From: a bacterium
GTDB taxonomy: Bacteria > Caldisericota > Caldisericia > Cryosericales > Cryosericaceae
DNA: 42,174 nt
Assembly: GCA_021373025.1 (NCBI GenBank)
Contig: JAJFTL010000058.1
Coordinates: forward strand, 1-42,174
Direction of reading: 5' to 3'
Notes under the pieces: model-generated
What the model saw: only the letters and a program-made list of their open reading frames with translations
What the model was told of the DNA's origin: nothing
Database searches by the model: none
Part shown: positions 35,890 to 42,174 of the stretch, piece after piece
Numbering within the stretch: the stretch's first letter is position 1
Layout of the letters: each line of letters begins with the position of its first letter
Made by a program: the position numbers and the translations under genes

Positions 35890-37551
35890 ATGAGAAAACG
35901 AGTGAGAAGTGTTCTGACCGGACTTCTGATGGGTTGTTGTGTTGCTGCAGGAACCGTGTTGCCGGGACGCGTCCAGGCAATTGTTGCTGATCCACGTGGT
36001 CCTGCCAGTGGAGCTGCGGCTCAGACAGTGGTTCTCGAACCTGTATGGACGTGGATCCGCGAAGCGGCCCGCACCACTGGCGCGTTCTTTGCGTCGGTCT
36101 ACGCAACAGTCAGTGACTTCTTTGCCTCAGGCGAAGCCATGAGGCTCCTGCAGTCCGCCACGCACAATGTCAATGATGTTGCCATCCGGCTGCTTCTGCC
36201 AATATCCTCTCCCATTGCTGCACTGCTGTCTCGGCTGCTGCCCGGCGCCTCAGTGACGCCTGAGGTTGTCGCTCTCTGGATCTTCTGGATTGTCATCGCA
36301 CTGATTCTCCTGCTCATTGTCCTTGCTTCGCGCCCGCGGCCCGCAGCGCACCGCCTGCCCAAGGTGGAGCCAAGGGTCCCTGAGCAGGAGGCACATACCA
36401 TTCAGTTCGGCATGGCAGACCAGGGGCCGCAACCTTCCCCTGCGGCGACACCTGACCTCGCCTCCCGCATGCATGAACCGGAGGCCGAGCCCATCTCCTC
36501 CGGATCAGCAGCCGTTCACCCGGCAGCGCCAGCACAGCCTTCGCCGAGTCGAACCGAGCCGCACTCCATTCCCGAGATCTCTCTCGAACCCCTTGGCCTA
36601 TTCGGCGAGGCCCCTGTTGAGCCCCCCGCAGCGCATGAAATGTCACAGGAGCGCACAATCAGTACCGAACCGGTTGTTCCGCCACTCCTGGAGCCGTTGG
36701 AGCCTCAGATCCAGGTCCCGGAGTCCGAAGCTTCGCAGCAGAGCCATCCTGCAGCAATCTCAGAGCCACCCACTGAGATGTCGGCAGAAGCTCTTCTATC
36801 CGTGCCCGAAGAAACGTCCGAAGAGACCCCCGCTCCAGCTCCTGAGACTGCAGCTCCGGAACTGCCTGAGCCAACGTTAACTCCGCTGGGAGAGCAGCCA
36901 GCGGCCGAACCACAGCCACCTGTGTTCGAACCGTCGCAACCAGCTTTCAATGAGGTATCCCAGATGCGGATCCCCACTCAGGAGACCGGAGAGGAGCCCG
37001 CCGCTGCAGACCTCCTGACAAAGCTGCTTGATGAGGAGGAGTCGTTTCCCCGGGCTGTGGCTAGTCCGGCACCAGCAGCCTCTTCCCTGCCGAAGGCTTC
37101 TCCAAAGCCATCAGCCCCGAAGGCGCAGTCCTCGGTGTTCTCGGGAGACGTGGACCTTGATGAACTGCTGCGCGACGGTGTTGTGACCGACGCCACGGCG
37201 CTCGCTCAGCTTTTCTACGGCGGATATCGCAACCGCATCTCCAAGCTTGCGGTATCAGCCAAGGACCTCCAGAATGTTCCCGAGGAGATGCGCCAGACGA
37301 TCAAGCTCACGGTCGTCGCCCTGTCACCCATTGAGCTATCGATCGCCCGCGACCTGGCTATGCGCCTTGATGCACCGGGCTTCGTCGGCGAGGCTCTGCT
37401 GGTTGCCAAGAAGATGGGGTACGAACATTATCTCACTACCTACAGGAACATCTCCAAGAACTACAAGAACGTTAGCATCATTGAGACCACCAGCCTCAGG
37501 GTTCCGCCCATGTCCAGCGAATCCAGCAGTGAACTCATTTCCTTCAACTAG
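35890..37551 (+). CDS. secreted-start, membrane-anchored protein with a long disordered linker, function unknown
   Basis: A 553-residue protein with four parts: a signal peptide (1-30 or 33, cleavage after VQA or IVA); a short helical domain (about 45-120); a transmembrane helix (126-146); and a long region rich in Pro, Glu and Ala (about 150-410). It ends in a compact domain of about 130 residues. If the signal peptide is cleaved, the linker and C-terminal domain face the cytoplasm. The final domain has a faint resemblance to PIN domains (VVTDATALAQLF near residue 434, then LSPIELSIARDLA and GEALLVAKKMGYEHYLTTY), but most catalytic acids would be missing. I do not recognise a family. AAGGGTGG precedes the ATG. 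Confidence 0.7.
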   Translation: MRKRVRSVLTGLLMGCCVAAGTVLPGRVQAIVADPRGPASGAAAQTVVLEPVWTWIREAARTTGAFFASVYATVSDFFASGEAMRLLQSATHNVNDVAIRLLLPISSPIAALLSRLLPGASVTPEVVALWIFWIVIALILLLIVLASRPRPAAHRLPKVEPRVPEQEAHTIQFGMADQGPQPSPAATPDLASRMHEPEAEPISSGSAAVHPAAPAQPSPSRTEPHSIPEISLEPLGLFGEAPVEPPAAHEMSQERTISTEPVVPPLLEPLEPQIQVPESEASQQSHPAAISEPPTEMSAEALLSVPEETSEETPAPAPETAAPELPEPTLTPLGEQPAAEPQPPVFEPSQPAFNEVSQMRIPTQETGEEPAAADLLTKLLDEEESFPRAVASPAPAASSLPKASPKPSAPKAQSSVFSGDVDLDELLRDGVVTDATALAQLFYGGYRNRISKLAVSAKDLQNVPEEMRQTIKLTVVALSPIELSIARDLAMRLDAPGFVGEALLVAKKMGYEHYLTTYRNISKNYKNVSIIETTSLRVPPMSSESSSELISFN

Positions 37552-37575
37552 AGCTCTCAGATAGACCATGACGTG

Positions 37576-37603
37576 ACAAAGGGGCGCCTCGGCGCCCCTT
37601 TGT
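37576..37603. terminator. strong bidirectional terminator
   Basis: A 13-bp stem, ACAAAGGGGCGCC with GGCGCCCCTTTGT, closing on a tiny loop. A pyrimidine-rich tail (CCTTCTTCTTCC) follows on the plus strand. It lies between two converging genes and can serve both. Confidence 0.85.
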
Positions 37604-37623
37604 CCTTCTTCTTCCTGGTACCC

Positions 37624-38682
37624 CTACCTGCGGTGAACTGATACCTCCGCATATTCCTTCAGGCACCACCCGCATCCGACACAACCAGCGCGCCTCACGA
37701 CCGGAATCCCATTCGATCCTTCACTGATGGCACCTGTGGGGCAAACCAGGGCATCAAAGTCTGTCGGCCTGCCAGAGAATTCCACTATGGGAGGCCCGCC
37801 AAGGGCCCTGCGGGCTGGGGGCTTTTCCCAGAATCCGGCAGGTATCCGGGCCCTCAACTCGTCCAGGCGAACATTGGAAGCAATGCCTTCCACGTGCCCG
37901 CTGCGGCCCCTTCCGGCACGCGCAGATGCTGATGCGCTGAAAGGCGACCACGAAGTCCTCCCTCCACTCACGATCAGCGCATAGCCATCCAGGTCCTCTG
38001 GATCAATGCCAGCCAAGATGACGCCAGTTTCCGCTGTTCGTCCGAATGTTTCTTCGCGCGTCTGCTCGGCATCCAGGATGCCGAAGAGAAAGACGCTCTC
38101 AAGTGCCGACCAGGCGTCCAGAAGAGCTTCGCCCATCAGTCCATATGAGGCATAGCTCAGGACTTCAGTCCGTGTCTTCGTGGCAAGACAGTCGAGAACC
38201 GTTGCAAACACCCCGTGAACACCAGAGAACCTGTTGAGTTCCAGGTTCCGCACTACCACGAACAGGTCCGCTTCGGCAAGACAGCGCGCGAAGAACGCCT
38301 GTTTGATGAACCGACGTTCGCGTGTTTCCATCCCGTGCAGCTGGCGCGCAGAAGTCCTCGTCGGCACCGCAAGAGACTCGAACTCTCCCGAACTCATCTC
38401 GATGAGCTCTCCACGTCCACCCAGCAAGCTCGTCAGCGCACTCCGAGCGGCTGCATCGTACCCAGCCAGCGACCTGGCTGCAAGATCGATCCGCGCAGCC
38501 CCGGCAAGCGACAGCACGACCTTCTCCACCAGGTCCGGTTTTGTCGGTACATCGCCCATCAGGACAACGATGCGCTTGCCCTCCAGTCCCCGGATCGTCA
38601 TCCAGTTGAACACATTATCAAGCGCATGACCCCGGGCGTCACTGCCGTGTCCGAGCGCTTCTATCATGACTGTTTCACTCAT
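37624..38682 (-). CDS. DUF362-like protein with a single-cluster ferredoxin tail
   Basis: A 352-residue cytosolic protein. The body resembles DUF362 proteins: KRIVVLMGDVPTKPDLVEKVVLSLAG, then ADLFVVVRNLELNRFSGVHGVFATVLDCLA and the YASYGLMGEALLDAWSALESVFLFG segment. The C-terminus is a shortened ferredoxin: CPTGAI (Cys314) followed by CVGCGWC (334, 337, 340). That is the last cysteine of one half and the first three of the other, exactly enough for one [4Fe-4S] cluster; the second cluster's ligands are gone (LKEYAEVSV). The ATG at 38682 has AGGAGG upstream, so the longer frame to 38742 is unlikely. The reaction is unknown. Confidence 0.7.
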   Translation of the reverse strand: MSETVMIEALGHGSDARGHALDNVFNWMTIRGLEGKRIVVLMGDVPTKPDLVEKVVLSLAGAARIDLAARSLAGYDAAARSALTSLLGGRGELIEMSSGEFESLAVPTRTSARQLHGMETRERRFIKQAFFARCLAEADLFVVVRNLELNRFSGVHGVFATVLDCLATKTRTEVLSYASYGLMGEALLDAWSALESVFLFGILDAEQTREETFGRTAETGVILAGIDPEDLDGYALIVSGGRTSWSPFSASASARAGRGRSGHVEGIASNVRLDELRARIPAGFWEKPPARRALGGPPIVEFSGRPTDFDALVCPTGAISEGSNGIPVVRRAGCVGCGWCLKEYAEVSVHRR

Positions 38683-38736
38683 AAAGCCTCCTGATATAAA
38701 AGTATACCTCCATTTCCTCCTAAGCGAGAAGGCGAG

Positions 38737-38793
38737 TTGCATCGCGTTAAATCATCGTGAACTCCCTTCGTTGCATCACGAAATCATCGCGAA
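38737..38793. repeat. pair of imperfect direct repeats
   Basis: Two copies, 38737-38761 and 38771-38793, share TTGCATC, then AAATCATCG, then GAA; they differ by a 2-nt insertion and two substitutions. They lie between the DUF362-like gene and the decayed transposase, and could be part of the end of that element. Confidence 0.5.
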
Positions 38794-38822
38794 ACAAGAG
38801 GAGGGAGCCATGATACTGACAT

Positions 38823-39320
38823 CCTTGTCTGGACGAAGCAGAAGGAGTCATGCTGCACGAGTTCTGTGCCACCACGGGGTACAGCCCTCCCTATGCAGCC
38901 TACCTGCTTCGTACCTATGCAAAGCGCGCCATCCTGGGACAGGTGACCTTGGTCCCCACGAGACCCTCTCCCCGGCCCAGAGAGAGGAAGCATGTGTATG
39001 GTCCTGCCGTAGTAGAGACGCTCATCTGGATGTATCACCTGAGTATGGACCTCTGTGGGAAGTGACTCCAGGCAGCCATGCCGGAACTCCTGCGTGCCCT
39101 AGGCAGGTATGGGACTCTTCTTCCTGATCCTTCGGCTGCTGCCCTCCTCCACATGAGTTCTGCCACCATGGATCGGCTGCTCAGGCCAGAGAAGGCCAAG
39201 GGAGGGAACCGGGGACATGCACCCCAAACTCTTTGAAGCGCTCACCGCCGTCCTCCATGACCTCCCCTTCGCCGTTCAGCTCCTCCATCAACTGGGGGTA
39301 TCGACCTTCTTCCATTGCAG
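38823..39320 (+). pseudogene. decayed integrase-core (IS481-like) transposase
   Basis: The frame running into the ATG at 38850 reads LDEAEGVMLHEFCATTGYSPPYAAYLL and then YGPAVVETLIWMYHLSMDLCGK. This matches the helix-turn-helix part of integrase-core transposases, where LDEF..TGYHRKYAIRLL is usual. At 39063-39065 an in-frame TGA follows GK, where relatives have KRL with CGA; past it the same frame continues as LQAAMPELLRALGRYG and MSSATMDRLLRPEK. After GHAPQTL another stop occurs. The next frame then gives KLFEALTAVLHDLPF, resembling a much later part of the catalytic core, so a central section including the DDE residues seems deleted. The right limit is approximate. Confidence 0.7.
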
Positions 39321-39899
39321 CAAAACATTTTCATCTTGCAGGCACGGCTCCTCCGCACAGCCAGTCAGGACACTTTCCTCGGAACCGTGACGTGGCATAT
39401 CCCTCCCTTCTTGTTATGCCCAGGATCCACATCGATCCGCCAATCCGTGCTTGCAGTAGCTGAGTGAGATCAACACGAACGAGCCCATGGGAATCGGGGC
39501 TCACGGATAATAGACGACACTATCGTTGATGAATAAGGATAACTGCGTTGCCACTTGTTCGCTGTAGGCCCCTTGGGCAACACTTCAAGAACACCCTTGC
39601 GCACAGGACCTCTGACGAGACCATGCGTGCCATTGGAACAATCTCGATCATCTGTATTGGCACTTTTACAAACAAACTCTGCCTGCACCTGGTGTTTTGC
39701 CTGTTCTTGTACACCCGTAATTCGGCAGGAGATCAACTAGAATGATCACGACCCCTCTCATCATCCTCGCCGAGCACTTTCCATGCAACCTGCCCCACTG
39801 CTTCCCGCCAGTTTTGCCTGTTCTCTTCATTGACAGACACGCTCACTGGATTCACAATAGGACACTGAGTAAGTCGGTCATCGAGTCGACATAAAGTAC
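39321..39899. other. intergenic stretch without a recognisable gene
   Basis: About 580 bases between the decayed transposase and the small membrane protein. Short open frames on both strands show no family resemblance, no Shine-Dalgarno and no codon pattern like the neighbours. It may hold further debris of the element. A TTGACA (39828-39833) with CACAAT 17 bp further on is a weak candidate promoter for the membrane protein. Confidence 0.5.
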
Positions 39900-39917
39900 A
39901 TGTATAGAGGAGTTCTG

Positions 39918-40214
39918 ATGAGCAAGAAAAGGAAGGCATCCGGAAAGGCGCCACGAGTCAAGAAGGTAGAAGCGGAAAAAATCACTCGGAGCAAGCTCCG
40001 TCTTGCGATTGGCCTGACCTCGGCCGGCGTAATCTTCATCCTGGCTGGACTGCTCATAGGACGTGGAACAGTCGAAGGAAACTGGATGTATTCTGCCCGT
40101 CTATTCATGCTGGTTATCGGCCTCTCACTTCTCCTAGCAGGCGGTGTCGGCCTTCTGGCACACGCTCTCGTCATTGGCGCAAATAGGCAAATAGATAAGG
40201 GGCGCCACGCATGA
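39918..40214 (+). CDS. small two-helix membrane protein, function unknown
   Basis: A 98-residue protein with a very basic N-terminus (MSKKRKASGKAPRVKKVEAEK) and two hydrophobic helices (about residues 35-53 and 67-88), both ends probably cytoplasmic. No family recognised. GAGGAG lies just upstream of the ATG at 39918, which is better supported than the in-frame ATG at 39900. It converges on parA with the two stop codons directly abutting. Confidence 0.65.
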   Translation: MSKKRKASGKAPRVKKVEAEKITRSKLRLAIGLTSAGVIFILAGLLIGRGTVEGNWMYSARLFMLVIGLSLLLAGGVGLLAHALVIGANRQIDKGRHA

Positions 40215-40958
40215 TCAGACTGTTTGAAGCCTCGAGACAATCTCCTTGTAGAGCTGGCGATAAGCTTCCGCTGCTTTCCCCCGTGGATTAAGCCGCGTGA
40301 CGGGGATTCCCTGGCTAGTTGCCTCCCGGACGCGCACAGACTCCGGAATCGTCGTTTTGAACAACAGATACCCGTATTGATCGTCAAGAACTGCCCATGT
40401 TTCCTGTGCGAATGACTGCCTCTCCTGGACATTGTTGAGGACAATCCCGAGAAGCCTTATACTCGTCTGATGACTTGCTCGCAGGATTTCAATAGACTTC
40501 ACAAGGTCTGCCAAACCCTTCAGGGCAAACCATGAAACGTCGGCTGGAATAATGGCGAAATCACTGGCCAATAACGCCCCTCTCGTAAACAATCCCATAG
40601 ACGGCGGTGTATCCAGGATCGTAACATCGTAGCCGGCGGTAGTATCCAGCCACGAGCCGATCGCCTCAAGGTGGTCCATGGGATCATGGTTCTCATATCT
40701 GCTCAAGCTGCTGTCGGTGCCGACCAAGTCGAGATGGTCAGCAACGGTAATAGGTTCCGGACGTTTGTCCTCACATACCAGGGCAATGTTATTCTGAGGT
40801 GGCAAGTCGCTGCGCAGAAAACAACTCGTCAGGTTGCCCTGTGGGTCAAGGTCAATCACCAGCACACTCTTACGGTCATTGGCAAAGAGCGTCGCAAGAT
40901 GAAACACCAGCGTCGTCTTGCCAACTCCGCCCTTCTGGTTTGTCATAACAATCCTCAT
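40215..40958 (-). CDS. ParA/Soj-family ATPase, no ParB partner
   Basis: A 247-residue deviant-Walker ATPase. KGGVGKTT is at residues 9-16, Walker A' is VLVIDLDPQGN and Walker B is VTILDTPPS. The RVREATSQGIPVTRLNPRGKAAEAY tail is typical of chromosomal Soj and related ParA proteins. Such proteins position DNA or protein cargo on the nucleoid. No parB, parS-like site or plasmid replication gene is beside it, and the neighbours are insertion-element remnants, so it may be an orphan or mobile-element cargo. The ATG at 40958 has GGGAGGAG directly upstream; the frame to 40979 is an extension. Confidence 0.9.
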   Translation of the reverse strand: MRIVMTNQKGGVGKTTLVFHLATLFANDRKSVLVIDLDPQGNLTSCFLRSDLPPQNNIALVCEDKRPEPITVADHLDLVGTDSSLSRYENHDPMDHLEAIGSWLDTTAGYDVTILDTPPSMGLFTRGALLASDFAIIPADVSWFALKGLADLVKSIEILRASHQTSIRLLGIVLNNVQERQSFAQETWAVLDDQYGYLLFKTTIPESVRVREATSQGIPVTRLNPRGKAAEAYRQLYKEIVSRLQTV

Positions 40959-40986
40959 GTCTCCTCCCATGTGCCCCATATGTTTC

Positions 40987-41009
40987 TGAGTATATCACAG
41001 GTATGCTCA
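40987..41009 (-). promoter_or_regulatory. inverted repeat over the parA -10
   Basis: A 23-bp near-palindrome whose 8-bp arms are TGAGTATA and TATGCTCA (one mismatch) with a 7-bp centre. On the minus strand it contains TATACT, the likely -10 of parA, about 30 nt upstream of its ATG. No good -35 accompanies it. An operator for autoregulation is plausible. Confidence 0.45.
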
Positions 41010-41051
41010 GAGGATCCATTGACGACCATTGGAATGAATTAGGTCCACACT

Positions 41052-42006
41052 GTTGGTGTACATTCTTCTTTCAGTACGGATTGGGCCGAGCAGTGAATTG
41101 GTCAACATGATTCAGTTTGTTACAGTCTGCATGCATAGCATTCCTGGTTTCTTCCTTATCAGCTTCACAGCGTTCCATGGTGAAGGAGTTCTTCCTCGTT
41201 ATCCATCTCTCATGCATCTCCATCGGGACGGAACCCATCAGCCGAATCATGCGAGTCTCGTTGGAGAAGAGACAGATGACACGTTCTCTCGGTCGTAGCT
41301 CATCATCGAGCCGTTCAATGCTGTTGGAGGTGCTCAGGCGTTTGTGGGATGGTTCTGGCAGACTGGTGACAGCAGTGATCTTATCAAACCGTGTATTCAG
41401 CAATGCCACCATCATGGGAGCTTCTTCCTGGTTCCATTCCAGGAGGTGGTACTTCCAGGGGGCGGCCTCGTTGAGTTCGGGTGCAGGATACAGGTTGGTC
41501 AACACAACCTTGAGTTCTGGCTGGAACTTCTTGGGTGTTCTGTCCAGGATGTTCTTGAAGAAATGAGTCTGGCAGCGCTGACAACTTTCCCACAGAAGTG
41601 CTTCCTGATGGCCTTCGTGAGTTCCCCATGATTAGGCTCCATATCTCTGACTCCTCGCTCCCTCAAGCTGAGGAACAGCTCATGCCAAGTTGCCTCACTC
41701 TCTCCATCAGCGACCATAAAACCGAGCGCCATTCCGCTCCGTCGTCGGCTCTTCGCTGCGTTCGTATGGCTCGGGCCTTCAGTTGCTCTGTGGCCTGAGC
41801 TTGTACCACCGAATTGACCACTTGCTCCAACAGTCTTGTCCCAGTTTCCTCGCGCTTGCCGAGCATCACCTCTTTCACAACATCGTCTTCCAGTGGAAGA
41901 TGTCCATGAGCCATTGGCTCCCCTTTCCGTTTCTGGTTGGTCATACACCCACGATACCGACGAAAGCGAGCCCTTGGCTCTTTCATTCTCCTGAATTTAC
42001 ACCAAC
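41052..42006 (-). mobile_element. internally deleted IS256-family element with terminal inverted repeats
   Basis: The ends are GTTGGTGTACATTC (41052-41065) and, inverted, GTTGGTGTAAATTC (41993-42006), identical at 13 of 14 positions. They frame a broken IS256-type transposase gene. At about 955 bp it is shorter than the roughly 1.3 kb usual for intact members. I see no matching target-site duplication in the 8 bp on either side. Confidence 0.75.
41071..41986 (-). pseudogene. IS256-family (Mutator-type) transposase remnant
   Basis: Three reading frames carry successive pieces of one transposase. The N-terminal part (to about 41750) ends in TGTRLLEQVVNSVVQAQATEQLKA. After a deletion junction a second frame gives ALGFMVADGESEATWHELFLSLRERG and TKAIRKHFCGK. 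A one-base loss near 41590 then shifts to a third frame with CQRCQTHFFKNILDRTPKKF, LPEPSHKRLSTSNSIERLDDELRPRERVI and MEMHERWITRK. About 170 residues between the first and second pieces are missing, including the first catalytic Asp, and the second Asp region reads EPNHGEL. The protein cannot be functional. Confidence 0.85.
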
Positions 42007-42027
42007 CCTGCGGATACTATCGGACTC

Positions 42028-42055
42028 TTGGAAAAGAGAGGCTCCGTGCTACAAT
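42028..42055 (+). promoter_or_regulatory. pta promoter
   Basis: TTGGAA (42028-42033), 16-bp spacer, TACAAT (42050-42055). It begins 22 bp beyond the outer end of the IS256-type element, so the insertion lies just upstream of this promoter. Confidence 0.6.
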
Positions 42056-42084
42056 TTCTCTTGGTGTATCATGTGGGGGATCGT

Positions 42085-42174
42085 ATGACAATCCTGGAAT
42101 CAATTCGCAGCAAGGCAACAAAGCTTCACAAGACCGTTGTGCTGCCAGAAGGCGACGAGGAGCGCAATCAGCAG
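42085..42174 (+). CDS. pta: phosphate acetyltransferase, 5' end only
   Basis: Only the first 30 codons are in the window. MTILESIRSKATKLHKTVVLPEGDEERN matches the start of phosphotransacetylases, in which VLPEG.DER is characteristic. The enzyme interconverts acetyl-CoA and acetyl phosphate and with acetate kinase yields ATP in fermentation. GGGGGA lies upstream of the ATG. The related phosphate butyryltransferase family is not fully excluded from so short a piece. Confidence 0.8.
   Translation, partial: MTILESIRSKATKLHKTVVLPEGDEERNQQ

Noticed and set aside
36317-36880. Arg/Ser/Pro-rich 187-codon frame overlapping the linker of the membrane-anchored protein
   Set aside because: The composition is what a frame shift of a Pro/Glu/Ala-rich coding region produces; no ribosome site.
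39063-39065. In-frame TGA in a transposase read as possible UGA recoding
   Set aside because: TGA is used as a normal stop throughout the window (for example in the ATGA overlaps), and the element is decayed in other ways, so a nonsense mutation is the simple explanation.

Overview
This is a 42 kb, gene-dense, moderately GC-rich piece of a bacterial chromosome. There are no rRNA or tRNA genes, no CRISPR array and no intact prophage. The gene content points to an anaerobic heterotroph: a complete Rnf ferredoxin:NAD oxidoreductase, a phosphofructokinase-family protein, the start of a phosphotransacetylase gene, a rubredoxin-free ferritin-like protein, and a GatCAB amidotransferase for indirect Asn/Gln-tRNA synthesis. 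Several families are Firmicutes-like in order (hrcA-rsmE-mtaB, rnfCDGEAB). I cannot place the lineage from sequence alone; a deep-branching anaerobic phylum such as Caldisericota is only a guess.

Layout. 1-3.2 kb (+): a small coiled-coil protein, then an MrfA/YprA-type helicase overlapping a ferritin-like protein. 3.2-6.3 kb (-): hrcA-rsmE-mtaB. 6.5-7.15 kb (-): a CsoR/CstR-family sensor with its own operator, and a thioredoxin. 7.2-9.8 kb (+): LapA-like membrane protein, QueT-like transporter, amidase and NAD synthetase, tightly coupled. 9.9-13.7 kb (-): tldD-pmbA-pfkA. 13.8-20.2 kb (+): membrane-anchored propeller protein, ligA, gatC, gatA, gatB. 20.2-24.8 kb (-): aldo/keto reductase and smc. 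24.9-34.85 kb (+): a nearly gapless run valS-folC-zinc-ribbon protein-rnfCDGEAB. 34.9-38.7 kb: a DUF4388 protein divergent from a large membrane-anchored protein of unknown function, then a DUF362-like iron-sulfur protein. 38.7-42 kb is the accessory part: two decayed transposase genes, a small membrane protein and an orphan ParA. The window ends just inside pta.

Expression signals are unusually consistent. Ten putative promoters have a -35-like TTGnnn and a TAnnnT -10 exactly 16 bp apart, and at two genes (hrcA and the helicase) the -10 sits exactly 6 nt before the ATG, which predicts leaderless mRNAs. Many internal genes overlap by ATGA or GTGA.

The observations I would look at first are: an RnfG with two tandem FMN-binding domains; a phosphofructokinase homologue with substitutions in its nucleotide- and sugar-phosphate-binding motifs; a two-cysteine, CstR-like sensor controlling a WCPPC thioredoxin; a QueT-like gene with no standard start codon for its conserved N-terminus; and an IS256-type element that keeps both terminal repeats but has lost its catalytic centre. 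No single locus is convincingly a wholly new multi-gene system.
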